Positions 53,727 to 64,000 of a stretch of 64,000 nt of DNA are shown in pieces. Source of the stretch: Buchnera aphidicola (Hyalopterus amygdali) (GTDB taxonomy: Bacteria > Pseudomonadota > Gammaproteobacteria > Enterobacterales > Enterobacteriaceae); the NCBI RefSeq assembly GCF_964059015.1, contig NZ_OZ060383.1, positions 496,001-560,000 on the forward strand. The letters are read 5' to 3'. The number at the start of each line of letters is the position of its first letter. The first letter of the stretch is position 1. Under the pieces are notes generated by a model, which searched no databases, was not told the origin of the DNA, and saw only the letters and a list, made by a program, of their open reading frames with translations. The position numbers were made by a program, and so were the translations under genes.

Positions 53727-54059
53727 TTAACGATCAGACACAATTACAGTAATATGACTAGTACGTTTTAAAATACGATCTGCCCGTCCTTTAGCACGTG
53801 GCATCATTCTTTTCATTGTTGAGCCTTCATCAACAAATATTTGAATTATTTTTAACTTATCTATATCCGCACCATCATTATGTTCAGCATTTGCTATAGC
53901 AGATTCAAGTACTTTTTTAACTAAAATGGCAGATTTTTTATTGTTAAAACTTAAAATGTCCAATGCTTTTGGAACTTTTTTACCACGAATTAAATCTGCT
54001 ATTAAGCGAATTTTTTGAGCAGAACAACGAGCTTGACGATGTTGAGCTAAAGTTTTCAT
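53727..54059 (-). CDS. rplV: 50S ribosomal protein L22
   Basis: L22 lines the peptide exit tunnel. The 110 residues equal E. coli. [21 protein letters not shown] opens the protein in recognisable segments ([17 protein letters not shown]), and the tunnel loop appears as [18 protein letters not shown]. It follows rpsS after 18 bases. Confidence 0.97.
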   Translation of the reverse strand: MKTLAQHRQARCSAQKIRLIADLIRGKKVPKALDILSFNNKKSAILVKKVLESAIANAEHNDGADIDKLKIIQIFVDEGSTMKRMMPRAKGRADRILKRTSHITVIVSDR

Positions 54060-54077
54060 GCATTCCTCATTTTTTAT

Positions 54078-54356
54078 CTAACGTTTTTTTACTTTTTTAT
54101 CAGCAGTATGCCCTCTGTAAGTGCGAGTTAAAGAAAACTCACCCAATTTATGTCCAACCATTTCTTCAGTAATAAAAATTGGAATATGATGACGTCCGTT
54201 GTGAATAGATATCGTTAAACCTACCATGTTAGGAAATATTGTTGAACGTCTTGACCAAGTTTTTAAAGGTTTTTTATCATTTTTTTTAACTGATTTTTCA
54301 ACTTTTTTTAATAAACTTAAATCAATAAAGGGTCCTTTTTTAAGAGAACGGGGCAT
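54078..54356 (-). CDS. rpsS: 30S ribosomal protein S19
   Basis: S19 is in the 30S head, next to S13. The 92 residues equal E. coli. [40 protein letters not shown] and [16 protein letters not shown] are diagnostic. It follows rplB after 16 bases in the S10 operon. Confidence 0.97.
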   Translation of the reverse strand: MPRSLKKGPFIDLSLLKKVEKSVKKNDKKPLKTWSRRSTIFPNMVGLTISIHNGRHHIPIFITEEMVGHKLGEFSLTRTYRGHTADKKVKKR

Positions 54357-54372
54357 GAATTATCCTCTAAAG

Positions 54373-55194
54373 TTATTTATGACGATGACGTAAAATAAAT
54401 TTTTCAGTGCGCTTGTTTTTGCGAGTTTTTTTACCCTTAGTTTGCACTCCCCAAGGAGTTACAGGATGTTTTCCAAAGTTTCTTCCTTCACCACCTCCAT
54501 GAGGATGATCAACAGGATTCATAGCTGTACCACGAACAGTTGGTCGAATTCCTATCCAACGTGATGCTCCTGCCTTACCTAATACCTTCAACATATGTTC
54601 AGAGTTGCCCACTTCGCCAATAGTAGCTCTGCATTTAGATTCAATTTTTCGCATTTCACCAGATCGAAGTCTTAAAGTTGCATAATCTTTATCGCACGCA
54701 ACTAATTGTACATAACTACCAGCAGAACGAGCTATTTGTCCACCTTTTCCTGGCTTCATTTCTACGTTATGAATAGAAGAACCAACTGGAATGTTTTTAA
54801 TAGGTAAAGCATTACCTACTTTAATAGGAATATTTACTCCGGATAAAATAGTATCTCCTACTTTTAAATTTTTAGGTGCTAAAATATAATCTCGCTTCCC
54901 ATCTTTATATAATATTAAAGCAATATTAGATGAACGATTAGGATCGTATTCTAAACGCTCTACTGAAGCTTCTATATTATCTTTATTTCTTTTAAAATCT
55001 ACTATTCGATATGCTCTTTTATGCCCACCACCAATATGACGCGTTGTTATTCTACCATTATTATTTCGTCCACCACTTTTACTTTTTTTCGATAAAAGAA
55101 AAGAATATGGTTTACCTTTATATAGGTCTTTATTTACAACTTTAATAACATGACGACGACCTGGAGATGTCGGTTTGCATTTAACAATTGCCAT
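54373..55194 (-). CDS. rplB: 50S ribosomal protein L2
   Basis: L2 is needed for subunit joining and peptidyl-transferase activity. The 273 residues equal E. coli. [60 protein letters not shown] and [18 protein letters not shown], with the conserved histidine of the last motif, are all present. It follows rplW after 15 bases. Confidence 0.98.
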   Translation of the reverse strand: MAIVKCKPTSPGRRHVIKVVNKDLYKGKPYSFLLSKKSKSGGRNNNGRITTRHIGGGHKRAYRIVDFKRNKDNIEASVERLEYDPNRSSNIALILYKDGKRDYILAPKNLKVGDTILSGVNIPIKVGNALPIKNIPVGSSIHNVEMKPGKGGQIARSAGSYVQLVACDKDYATLRLRSGEMRKIESKCRATIGEVGNSEHMLKVLGKAGASRWIGIRPTVRGTAMNPVDHPHGGGEGRNFGKHPVTPWGVQTKGKKTRKNKRTEKFILRHRHK

Positions 55195-55209
55195 TTGTTT
55201 TTCCTCCGA

Positions 55210-55512
55210 CTACTCTATATTTCCAATAAAATCTAAATTTTGACCTTTTTTAACTTTAATATAGGCTTTTTTCCAATCTTTTCTAGAAATAATACGATTA
55301 GATTGACGCTTTTTTTTTCCTTTCACATAAACTGTTCTGATAGTATCAACTTCTATATTAAATAATTTTTGTACTGCATATTTAATTTCATGTTTAGTCG
55401 ATTTTCTAGACACTTTTAAAACTACAGTATTAAATTTTTCCATAGATATAGAGGATTTTTCAGATATATGTGGAGAAATTAAAACTTTAAACAAACGTTC
55501 TGCAAAAATCAT
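55210..55512 (-). CDS. rplW: 50S ribosomal protein L23
   Basis: L23 is the exit-tunnel protein that docks trigger factor and SRP, both of which are encoded in this window. The 100 residues equal E. coli. [20 protein letters not shown] and the [18 protein letters not shown] segment, which carries the docking glutamate region, are present. The start overlaps the rplD stop by 4 bases. Confidence 0.97.
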   Translation of the reverse strand: MIFAERLFKVLISPHISEKSSISMEKFNTVVLKVSRKSTKHEIKYAVQKLFNIEVDTIRTVYVKGKKKRQSNRIISRKDWKKAYIKVKKGQNLDFIGNIE

Positions 55513-56114
55513 GAAAGAATTTCCTCTACCTTCTTTAAGGCTTCAACAGTGATAATCACATTCTCAAAAGCAATTAAACTGACTGGATCCATAGAACATA
55601 CATTTTTCACATCAACTGAATATAAATTTCTAGATGCAAGAAACAAATTATTATCTGAATTTTTAATTAAAATAAGCGCGCTAGTTAAATTGATTTCTTT
55701 TAATTTTTTCACTAAAAGACTTGTTTTAGGACAGTCTAATGAAAATTTTTCAAATAAAATTAATCTTTTTTGACGTATTAATTCAGAAAAAATGCTTTTT
55801 AGTGCACCACGATACATTTTTTTATTAACTTTTTGAGTATGTTCTTGTGGTTTTGCGGCAAATGTCACTCCACCTGATCTCCATATAGGACTTCTAAAAG
55901 AACCTGCGCGTGCACGACCAGTACCTTTTTGTCTCCATGGTTTTTTACCTGATCCCGAAACATCGGCACGACTTTTTTGTGCTCGTGTACCTTGACGAGT
56001 AGCAGATGAATAAGCAATAACCACCTGGTGAACTAAATCTTCATTAAAATCGCGACCAAAAATGATTTCAGAAACACTAAGAAGACTTTGCACGTCTTTA
56101 ATCACTAATTCCAT
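55509..56114 (-). CDS. rplD: 50S ribosomal protein L4
   Basis: L4 lines the exit tunnel and in E. coli also represses the S10 operon through its leader. The 201 residues equal E. coli. [40 protein letters not shown] and [20 protein letters not shown] mark the tunnel loop. The C-terminal half is less conserved. It follows rplC after 17 bases. Confidence 0.97.
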   Translation of the reverse strand: MELVIKDVQSLLSVSEIIFGRDFNEDLVHQVVIAYSSATRQGTRAQKSRADVSGSGKKPWRQKGTGRARAGSFRSPIWRSGGVTFAAKPQEHTQKVNKKMYRGALKSIFSELIRQKRLILFEKFSLDCPKTSLLVKKLKEINLTSALILIKNSDNNLFLASRNLYSVDVKNVCSMDPVSLIAFENVIITVEALKKVEEILS

Positions 56115-56131
56115 GCTTCACTCCTTATTCC

Positions 56132-56761
56132 TTAAATCTTAACAGCTGGTTTGACGATAAGATCACTGCCGGTAGGTCCTGGAACAGCACCTTTCACTAA
56201 AAGTAAATTACGATTTTCATCAATATTTACTATATTTAAATTTTGAATTGTAACACGATTGTTACCTAAGTGCCCTGCCATTTTTTTTCCTTTAAACACT
56301 CTACCTGGCGTTTGATTCTGACCGATAGAACCTGGCACTCTATGAGACAAAGAATTACCATGTGTTGCATCTTGAGTTTTAAAATTCCAACGTTTTACAG
56401 TACCAGAAAATCCCTTTCCTTTTGAAGTTCCTGTGATATCTACTTTTTTAATATTATTAAAAATATCAATTTTTATATTCTGACCAATTTTAAAATCTTC
56501 ATTATTATGAATTCTAAATTCCCATAAACCACGACCAGGAATAACACCTGATTTTAAAAAATGACCTGACTGAGATTTTTTAAGTCTATTCAATTTTTTT
56601 GAACCAGTTGTCACTTGAATAGCACAATATTTATCAGTCTTAATATTTTTAATTTGTGTTATTCTATTTTCTTGTATTTCAATTACTGTCACAGGAATTG
56701 CATTTCCTTCCTTCGTAAAAATACGCGTCATGCCTATTTTTTTACCAATTAAACCAATCAT
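56132..56761 (-). CDS. rplC: 50S ribosomal protein L3
   Basis: L3 is the second assembly initiator of the large subunit and reaches toward the peptidyl-transferase centre. The 209 residues equal E. coli. [59 protein letters not shown] and [19 protein letters not shown] are present, with the glutamine that is methylated in E. coli in GQNQTPG. It follows rpsJ after 30 bases. Confidence 0.98.
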   Translation of the reverse strand: MIGLIGKKIGMTRIFTKEGNAIPVTVIEIQENRITQIKNIKTDKYCAIQVTTGSKKLNRLKKSQSGHFLKSGVIPGRGLWEFRIHNNEDFKIGQNIKIDIFNNIKKVDITGTSKGKGFSGTVKRWNFKTQDATHGNSLSHRVPGSIGQNQTPGRVFKGKKMAGHLGNNRVTIQNLNIVNIDENRNLLLVKGAVPGPTGSDLIVKPAVKI

Positions 56762-56791
56762 TTTCTAGACCCTTGTAATCTATACATCTGA

Positions 56792-57121
<330 letters not shown>

Positions 57122-57195
57122 TTATTTTAAAAATAAAAATTTTACCTTTTCTCTATAAAATATAAATTTTTAGAGATCAGATCTAATGAATAAAT

Positions 57196-57220
57196 ATTAT
57201 ATAACTCCTATATCAGGAGT
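57196..57220 (-). promoter_or_regulatory. Candidate S10-operon promoter with a dyad in the spacer
   Basis: On the minus strand TATAAT (57196-57201) is preceded by the perfect inverted repeat ACTCCT-gatat-AGGAGT (57204-57220), so the repeat fills the usual 17-base spacer. A clear -35 is not seen. The repeat could instead be a hairpin in a longer leader. This is inferred from position upstream of rpsJ. Confidence 0.4.
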
Positions 57221-57320
57221 ATTGTAGATTTTTTTAAAATTATATATAAAAATTTTTTAAATTTTTTTTATTTTTCCATTTTACACCTAAAATTTATTAT
57301 ATTTATGATTAACATCAATC

Positions 57321-57349
57321 AAGAAAAGAGCATTTTATACTCTTTTCTT
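57321..57349 (-). terminator. Hairpin after tufA (end of the str operon)
   Basis: AAGAAAAGAG and CTCTTTTCTT are perfect 10-bp complements around a 9-base loop, about 30 bases past the tufA stop. The arm supplies T4 and T2 runs but no long T tail follows. Position suggests it ends the str operon. Confidence 0.55.
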
Positions 57350-57379
57350 AATAAATTCAACCTGATATAGTATAAAAAA

Positions 57380-58576
<1,197 letters not shown>

Positions 58577-58606
58577 TTAAAATTAAATTTTTTAAAAAAA
58601 ATTAAA

Positions 58607-60715
58607 TTATTTTTCTTTTTTATCAATAATTGCTGAAGAAATAATAGATGGCGCTTCTACATATTTTAAAAATTCCATAGAATATGAAGCTCTACCTTGA
58701 GTCTGAGAACGTAAATCAGTAGCATATCCAAACATTTCAGATAAAGGTACACATGCATTAATGATTTTTCCTCTCTCTAAATCACTCATCCCTTCAATAA
58801 TACCTCTTCTACGATTTAAATCACCAATAACATCTCCCATATAATCATCTGGTGTTTCTACTTCTACTTTCATAATAGGTTCTAATAGAATTGGTTTTGC
58901 TTTTTTAAATCCATCCCTAAATGCTAATGAAGCAGCTAATTTAAACGCTAATTCAGAAGAATCAACATCATGATATGAACCGAAATACAATCGCACACCT
59001 ATATCCACAACAGGATATCCAGCTAAAGGGCCATATTTCAATTGTTCTTGAATACCTTTATCAATTGCTGAAATATACTCACTAGGTATTACACCTCCTT
59101 TTATGTCATTTATAAATAAATATCCTTTTCCTCCTGGTTCCAACGGAAATAATTCTATTACAACATGACCATATTGACCTCTTCCACCAGATTGTTTAAT
59201 ATGTTTTCCTTCAACATCTATAACTTTGTTAAGAATAGTTTCACGATATGCAACCTGTGGTTTTCCAACATTTGCATCAACACTAAACTCTCGTTTCATT
59301 CGATCAACAATTATTTCTAAATGTAATTCACCCATTCCAGAAATGATTGTTTGATTAGATTCTTGATCTGTTCGAACTCGGAATGAAGGATCTTCTTTAG
59401 CTAATCTACCTAATGCTAAACCCATTTTTTCTTGATCTGCTTTAGTTTTAGGTTCAACAGAAATAGATATTACTGGTTCTGGAAATTCCATTCGTTCTAA
59501 TACAATTGGTTGATTTAAGTCACATAATGTATCTCCAGTAGTAACATCCTTTAAACCAATAGCTGCTGCAATATCTCCTGCATATACTTCTTTTATTTCT
59601 TCTCTTTTATTTGCATGCATTTGTACTATTCTACCAAATCTTTCACGTTTCGATTTAACAGAATTAAAAACAGTATCTCCAGATTTGACTATCCCTGAAT
59701 ATACTCGAAAAAATGTTAAATTGCCTACAAATGGATCATTAGCAATTTTGAATGCTAAAGCTGAAAAAGGAGCATCATCATTTGAAGATCTAACAGAAAT
59801 AGTAGTATCATGATTACTTGAATTTCCTTTAATATCTTGAACATCATTAGGAGCAGGTAAATATTCAATTATTGCATCTAATAATGCTTGCACACCTTTA
59901 TTTTTAAAGGCAGATCCACAAGTAATAAGTACAATTTCATTATTTAAAGATCGATTGCGTAATGCTAACTTTATTTCTTTTTCAGACAATGTAATTCCAT
60001 TTAAATATTTTTCCATTAAATTTTCATTAGATTCAACAGCTGATTCAATTAAATTTTGATGCCATTTTTCAGATAATTCACGCATATTAAATGGAATATC
60101 ATCATAAATAAAAGTTGCACCTTGATCAGAATCTTTCCACTTAATAGCTTTCATTTTTATTAAATCTATAACCCCTTGAAAATTTTCTTCTGCACCAATA
60201 GCCAGTTGAAGAGGTACGGGATGACTTCCTAATCGATTTTTAATTTGTTTTACTACTTTTAAAAAATTCGCACCCATACGATCCATTTTATTTATAAAAG
60301 CTATACGAGGAACATTGTACTTATTTGCCTGTCGCCATACAGTTTCTGATTGAGGTTGAACACCACCTACTGCACAATAAACCATTACAGCACCATCTAA
60401 TACGCGCATTGAACGTTCAACTTCTATAGTAAAGTCAACATGTCCAGGTGTATCAATAATATTAATCCTATGAGGTAAAAACTGTTTAGCCATACCACTC
60501 CAAAAAGTAGTAGTAGCAGCAGAAGTGATAGTAATCCCTCTTTCTTGCTCTTGTTCCATCCAATCCATAGTTGCAGCACCATCATGAACTTCACCAATTT
60601 TATGATTAATACCAGTATAAAATAAGATTCTTTCAGTAGTAGTTGTTTTCCCTGCATCTATATGAGCACTAATTCCAATATTACGGTATTGAGAAATAGG
60701 TGTTATACGAGACAT
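58607..60715 (-). CDS. fusA: Elongation factor G
   Basis: EF-G drives translocation on the ribosome. The 702 residues (704 in E. coli) have G motifs [15 protein letters not shown] near 17-31, [20 protein letters not shown] near 88 and [10 protein letters not shown] near 142. The domain IV tip region [12 protein letters not shown] and the domain V segment [12 protein letters not shown] are also present. It lies 42 bases before tufA and 100 bases after rpsG. Confidence 0.98.
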   Translation of the reverse strand: MSRITPISQYRNIGISAHIDAGKTTTTERILFYTGINHKIGEVHDGAATMDWMEQEQERGITITSAATTTFWSGMAKQFLPHRINIIDTPGHVDFTIEVERSMRVLDGAVMVYCAVGGVQPQSETVWRQANKYNVPRIAFINKMDRMGANFLKVVKQIKNRLGSHPVPLQLAIGAEENFQGVIDLIKMKAIKWKDSDQGATFIYDDIPFNMRELSEKWHQNLIESAVESNENLMEKYLNGITLSEKEIKLALRNRSLNNEIVLITCGSAFKNKGVQALLDAIIEYLPAPNDVQDIKGNSSNHDTTISVRSSNDDAPFSALAFKIANDPFVGNLTFFRVYSGIVKSGDTVFNSVKSKRERFGRIVQMHANKREEIKEVYAGDIAAAIGLKDVTTGDTLCDLNQPIVLERMEFPEPVISISVEPKTKADQEKMGLALGRLAKEDPSFRVRTDQESNQTIISGMGELHLEIIVDRMKREFSVDANVGKPQVAYRETILNKVIDVEGKHIKQSGGRGQYGHVVIELFPLEPGGKGYLFINDIKGGVIPSEYISAIDKGIQEQLKYGPLAGYPVVDIGVRLYFGSYHDVDSSELAFKLAASLAFRDGFKKAKPILLEPIMKVEVETPDDYMGDVIGDLNRRRGIIEGMSDLERGKIINACVPLSEMFGYATDLRSQTQGRASYSMEFLKYVEAPSIISSAIIDKKEK

Positions 60716-60815
60716 AATTATTTTCTCATCTTTAGATTTTTAAATGTATCAACGTATAAGTCAAATAAAATGATTAATTCAATATTAAATATTTTAGAAA
60801 ATATCCTGAAAATAA

Positions 60816-61286
60816 TCACCAGCGATAATGAGCAAAAGCTTTATTAGCTTCAGCCATACGATGTACTTCTTCTCTTTTTTTAACAGATGCACCTTTATTT
60901 TCAACAGCATCACATAACTCGTTTGATAAACGTAGTGCCATTGATTTATCAGCTCTTTTACGTGCAGAATCAACAATCCATCTCATAGCTAACGCGTTAC
61001 GACGAACTGGTCGCACTTCAACTGGAACCTGATATGTTGAACCACCAACACGACGAGATTTTACTTCTACTGCTGGACGAACATTTTCTAAAGCAATTTC
61101 AAATGCTTCTAACTCTTTTTTCTCTGTTCGTTTAGATAAATTTTTTAATGCACTATAAACAATAGCTTCAGCAATAGATTTTTTTCCATTTATCATTAAA
61201 ATATTAATAAATTTAGCTAATAATTCAGAAGAAAACTTTGGATCTGGTAAAATTTTACGAGTACTAATAATACGACGACGAGGCAT
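60816..61286 (-). CDS. rpsG: 30S ribosomal protein S7
   Basis: S7 organises the 3' domain of 16S rRNA and in E. coli represses the str operon. The 156 residues match the common 156-residue form. [40 protein letters not shown] and the C-terminal [20 protein letters not shown] are diagnostic. It is 47 bases after rpsL. Confidence 0.97.
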   Translation of the reverse strand: MPRRRIISTRKILPDPKFSSELLAKFINILMINGKKSIAEAIVYSALKNLSKRTEKKELEAFEIALENVRPAVEVKSRRVGGSTYQVPVEVRPVRRNALAMRWIVDSARKRADKSMALRLSNELCDAVENKGASVKKREEVHRMAEANKAFAHYRW

Positions 61287-61333
61287 AAAAAAACTCCATT
61301 AATTAAATAAAAAATTTATTTTTTTAGATAGAA

Positions 61334-61708
61334 TTAAACTTTTATTCTTTTAACACCATATTTAGAACGTCCTTTTTTGCGCTCTTTCACGCCAGCACAA
61401 TCTAAAGATCCTCTAACAATATGATAACGAACTCCAGGTAAATCTTTTACTCGACCACCACGTATTAAAACAACTGAGTGTTCTTGCAAATTATGTCCTT
61501 CTCCACCAATATAAGCAGTTACTTCAAAACCATTTGTTAATCTTACTCGACAAACTTTACGTAATGCTGAGTTGGGCTTTTTGGGAGTAGTAGTATATAC
61601 TCGAGTACAAACTCCTCTTTTCTGCGGACTGCTTTCTAAAGCAGGAACGTTGGTTTTAACTGTTTTACGTAAACGAGGTTTACGAACCAACTGATTAACT
61701 GTTGACAT
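61334..61708 (-). CDS. rpsL: 30S ribosomal protein S12
   Basis: S12 monitors codon-anticodon pairing. The 124 residues equal E. coli. [19 protein letters not shown] contains K43 and [17 protein letters not shown] contains the lysine equivalent to K88, so both classic streptomycin-resistance positions are wild type. The aspartate that is methylthiolated in E. coli, in VKDLPG, is present. It is the first gene of the str operon, downstream of tusB, with AAGGAG upstream of its ATG. Confidence 0.98.
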   Translation of the reverse strand: MSTVNQLVRKPRLRKTVKTNVPALESSPQKRGVCTRVYTTTPKKPNSALRKVCRVRLTNGFEVTAYIGGEGHNLQEHSVVLIRGGRVKDLPGVRYHIVRGSLDCAGVKERKKGRSKYGVKRIKV

Positions 61709-61840
61709 ATCTAAAAATCTCCTTATTTATTATAAGTAATATGAATGATGATATTAAGATAATGTAAAAAATTGAGGTCATATTGTATCATGTAGAATTT
61801 GAGGAGTGGATATATAAATCAAGAAACAAATAAATATATT
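61709..61840. other. Intergenic region between tusB and rpsL
   Basis: These 132 bases should carry the str promoter. TATAAT and TACAAT sequences occur on the minus strand, but none has a convincing -35 at the right distance, so I do not assign a promoter. Confidence 0.4.
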
Positions 61841-62127
61841 TTACCAGCTCATTTGTTGTCTATGTTTTAATGTCAGCGAAACAAAATGGATATAATTGAT
61901 TAAAGTAAAATGACTAGAAATGTTCTTTTGCAAACCTCTAGCATATACATCTTCTTTTATCACATAAAGATTTGATGAAGAAAGAATTATTTTTTCTAAA
62001 AAAATATTATCAATTAATGCAATTAAAACACCATCTTGTAGAGCTAAAAAATCATCTTTTTTTTTAACATTTTTAAAAAAAGAGAAATATCAGTTTTGAA
62101 AGGAGAATTTATTAAAGTATGTAACAT
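61841..62127 (-). pseudogene. tusB: Sulfur relay protein TusB, frameshifted at an A9 tract
   Basis: From ATG at 62127, with AAGG at good distance, the minus strand reads [20 protein letters not shown], then L, K residues and a frameshift to a UAG after 27 codons. The shift is in a run of nine A (T9 at 62057-62065 on the plus strand). With one more A it continues [19 protein letters not shown], then [24 protein letters not shown] and HRQQMSW, stopping at 61841. That restores exactly 95 residues, the E. coli TusB length, with no other disruption. TusB joins TusC and TusD in a complex relaying sulfur to tRNA. It may be a fresh pseudogene or be rescued by slippage at the A tract. Confidence 0.88.
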
Positions 62128-62138
62128 ATTCGTATACC

Positions 62139-62498
62139 TTAAATATTAATTATGGCATCATGATCATCTAATTTTAAACGTAAAAAATCTTGACTTAATA
62201 TATTTACTTTTAATATAAATTGATCATGAAAATATAAACCTCTATCAATCAATGATGATGCACAACAATAAAAATTATCAATTCCAAAAATAGGTAAAAT
62301 ACAAAAGGACGCTGTATAATTACGTACTAAAATATTTTCTGATCCAGAACTTTTTAAAAGTTGTAAAACCCCATCTCCAATAAAAAACAAACTAATTTTT
62401 TTTATAATCGAAGAAACCCCCAAAATAGCGTCTAAACCTTCTTTTCCAAAACTGGTCCCATGAGGGGAATGAGAAAAAACAAAAGCAATTTTTTTCAT
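62139..62498 (-). CDS. tusC: Sulfur relay protein TusC
   Basis: TusC is part of the TusBCD heterohexamer that passes persulfide sulfur from TusA to TusE for tRNA 2-thiouridine. The 119 residues equal E. coli. The N-terminal KKIAFVFSHSPHGTSFGKEGLDA, seen in two conserved blocks, and LFFIGDGVLQLLK fit the DsrE/DsrF fold. It lies 19 bases after tusD, and the tusB ATG follows 11 bases after its stop. Confidence 0.94.
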   Translation of the reverse strand: MKKIAFVFSHSPHGTSFGKEGLDAILGVSSIIKKISLFFIGDGVLQLLKSSGSENILVRNYTASFCILPIFGIDNFYCCASSLIDRGLYFHDQFILKVNILSQDFLRLKLDDHDAIINI

Positions 62499-62517
62499 TG
62501 GAATAAATTATATTATA

Positions 62518-62904
62518 TTAAAATTGTATTATACGATCAGACAGTTTTATAGAATTAGCTAATTCTATTAATCCACTTAACTGAAAAAAAGAAGCAAGAT
62601 TGCCTTTTTTAAAATTTTTTTTTAATAATTCTTCATCTTCAACAACGCCTCTTCTTAGAGCTGCACTAATACAAACATATAATTTTACCTTATATTTTTC
62701 ATGTAATTTTTGCCATCCTCTAACTAAATCAAATTCATCAATAGGTGTTTGATTAAAATTATTTGCATTTAAAACTCCATCAAAATAAAAAAAAATGCTA
62801 TTTAATGTATGATACATTTTTATTAAAGATTCACAAAATAAGAAAGCTGTACTAGCATTTTGTGTTCCATAAGCGGAACCGGTAACTAAAATTGTATAAT
62901 TCAT
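62518..62904 (-). CDS. tusD: Sulfurtransferase TusD
   Basis: TusD is the catalytic subunit of TusBCD. It carries the active-site cysteine C78 in [12 protein letters not shown], the same position as in E. coli. The 128 residues equal E. coli, with N-terminal [20 protein letters not shown] and [11 protein letters not shown]. It is the first gene of the tusDCB group upstream of rpsL, as in E. coli. Sulfur goes to TusE, encoded at 9.9 kb. Confidence 0.95.
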   Translation of the reverse strand: MNYTILVTGSAYGTQNASTAFLFCESLIKMYHTLNSIFFYFDGVLNANNFNQTPIDEFDLVRGWQKLHEKYKVKLYVCISAALRRGVVEDEELLKKNFKKGNLASFFQLSGLIELANSIKLSDRIIQF

Positions 62905-62969
62905 TTTAAAATATCTTTTTCTAAATATTAAATTCGATATATATTATTTATGATGATATTCAAAGAAGA

Positions 62970-63734
62970 TTAATTTGAAATATTTTTTATATCTAACAGT
63001 TCTATATCAAAAATCAAAGTAGAATTTCCTGGAATTCCATTAATTTTATTATTTCCATATCCTAATTCTGGAGGTATAATTAATTTTATTTTACCACCTT
63101 TTTTGATATATTTTAAACCTTCTTGCCAACCTAATATAACATCTTTTAACATTATTTTTATTGGCTGACCTCTTTTATAAGAATTATCAAATTCTATACC
63201 ATTGATTAAAGATCCTTTATAATGTACAGTAATTTCTGTATTATTATTAACTTCTTCTTGTCCATCTCCTATTTTTTCAATAACATATAAAAGACCACTA
63301 GGTGTTTTATTTACTCCTTCTACTTCAGAAAATTTTTTCATATATAATTGTCCTTGAACTAAATTTTCTTTTTCATTTTTTTTAATTTGAATTTCTGTAA
63401 TACGTTTTATTTTGTCTTCTAATTTTTTTAGAATCATAGAAATCTCGTGTTTTGATAACTTTAAATCACCTGAAATAGCATCTTTTACTCCCAATAAAAT
63501 ACTTTTCTTATCTAATTTTATTCCTATATCTTTTTGTCTTTGAAAAGATTGATTTACATAATCACCTAAAGATACTCCTAAAGAGTATCCTACTTTTTCA
63601 TTATCATTTTTAAAAAATTCTTTTTTTTCTGAATATGATTGAATGTTTAAAAAAGGCAGGTTTTCTGAAAACGATATTGGAATAAAAAAAATTAAATATA
63701 ATAATAAAATTCTTTTCAATAGAAAAAAAATCAT
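62970..63734 (-). CDS. fkpA: FKBP-type peptidyl-prolyl isomerase FkpA
   Basis: FkpA is a periplasmic folding helper. The 254 residues (270 in E. coli) start with a signal peptide of about 23 residues (ILLLYLIFFIPISFS). An N-terminal dimerisation domain with VGYSLGVSLGDYV follows. A C-terminal FKBP domain from about residue 145 has VHYKGSLINGIEFDNSYKRG, VILGWQEGLKYIKKGGKIKL and PPELGYGNN. The aromatic Trp of the FKBP pocket in GWQEGL is kept. It is upstream of tusD on the same strand, with slyX, slyD and others of E. coli missing. Confidence 0.94.
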   Translation of the reverse strand: MIFFLLKRILLLYLIFFIPISFSENLPFLNIQSYSEKKEFFKNDNEKVGYSLGVSLGDYVNQSFQRQKDIGIKLDKKSILLGVKDAISGDLKLSKHEISMILKKLEDKIKRITEIQIKKNEKENLVQGQLYMKKFSEVEGVNKTPSGLLYVIEKIGDGQEEVNNNTEITVHYKGSLINGIEFDNSYKRGQPIKIMLKDVILGWQEGLKYIKKGGKIKLIIPPELGYGNNKINGIPGNSTLIFDIELLDIKNISN

Positions 63735-64000
63735 GTATTACCCCGAAAAAAATATAAAAATAATAAATTTACTTAATATATTAAAAAATTTATTTGAAAT
63801 TATTTAAAATATAAAAAATAAAATTATTTAATTGTTATACTATTTATATGTTAAAAATAAAAAGTTAATAATTATTAATAAAAAGAAATAATAAAACAAT
63901 ACATTAATATGTATAATTTATTAAAATTTGATTAGGAATTAAATTATCTTTAAATTATTAATGCATAATAGATATAAAAATAATATAAGTATATTATATT
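63735..64000. other. A+T-rich right edge
   Basis: These 266 bases are almost pure A and T. They should hold the fkpA promoter, but no -35/-10 pair stands out. I see no open frame or recognisable remnant. The next gene lies beyond the window. Confidence 0.4.

Overview
The window is a strongly A+T-rich, gene-dense piece of a reduced gammaproteobacterial chromosome. Gene content, order and protein sequences point to Buchnera aphidicola, the primary endosymbiont of aphids. The main signs are E. coli-like proteins in a low-GC background, a 23S-5S rRNA operon with no 16S gene and with aroE and tRNA-Glu upstream, ribD present as two genes, a short DnaX, and E. coli gene order with many genes missing. 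I see no insertion sequence, prophage, CRISPR array or other mobile element. I did not find a new biological system. The interesting material is genome erosion caught in progress and conserved regulatory relics.

Layout. 1-1.7 kb: the 3' end of recD, argA (minus) and initiator tRNA-Met (minus). 1.8-6.0 kb (plus): mltA, then riboflavin, thiamine and transcription genes ribE-thiL-ribD1-ribD2-nusB. 6.0-9.9 kb (minus): isoprenoid genes dxs and ispA, and a YajR-like transporter. 9.9-15.0 kb: tusE (plus), then the cyoABCDE quinol oxidase operon (minus). 15.2-23.7 kb (plus): bolA-tig-clpP-clpX-lon-ppiD, a protein-quality-control block. 23.7-32.6 kb: queC (minus), mdlA-mdlB, the 4.5S RNA gene ffs (minus), dnaX-ybaB-htpG-adk. 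32.6-35.9 kb: tRNA-Arg, folD, cysS, ybeD, cspE. 36.2-41.1 kb (minus): tsaC-aroE-tRNA-Glu-23S-5S. 41.1-41.9 kb: a decayed region holding a smg pseudogene. 41.9-43.4 kb (plus): def-fmt. 43.5-57.1 kb (minus): the S10, spc and alpha ribosomal-protein operons. 57.4-62.9 kb (minus): the str operon and tusDCB. 63.0-63.7 kb (minus): fkpA.

How the genes work together. Most of the window is the core translation apparatus: 28 ribosomal proteins, both GTPase elongation factors, RNA polymerase alpha, SecY, 23S, 5S and 4.5S RNA, initiator tRNA with Fmt and Def, and tRNA modification by TusBCDE and TsaC. The remainder provides respiration (cyo), protein folding and turnover (tig, clpPX, lon, htpG, ppiD, fkpA), cofactor and isoprenoid precursors, and the first step of arginine synthesis, an amino acid the symbiont supplies to its host.

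The observations most worth checking are these. (1) tusB is full length except for one missing base in an A9 tract. (2) An eroded but alignable smg pseudogene lies between tsaC and def. (3) ribD is divided by a single in-frame UGA, with the rest of the reading frame intact. (4) The untranslated leader of lon appears conserved with E. coli despite the A+T bias. Several small genes (rpmJ, rpmD, tusB) and several start codons were set by reading the sequence directly. Statements about E. coli or other Buchnera come from memory of those families and were not searched.
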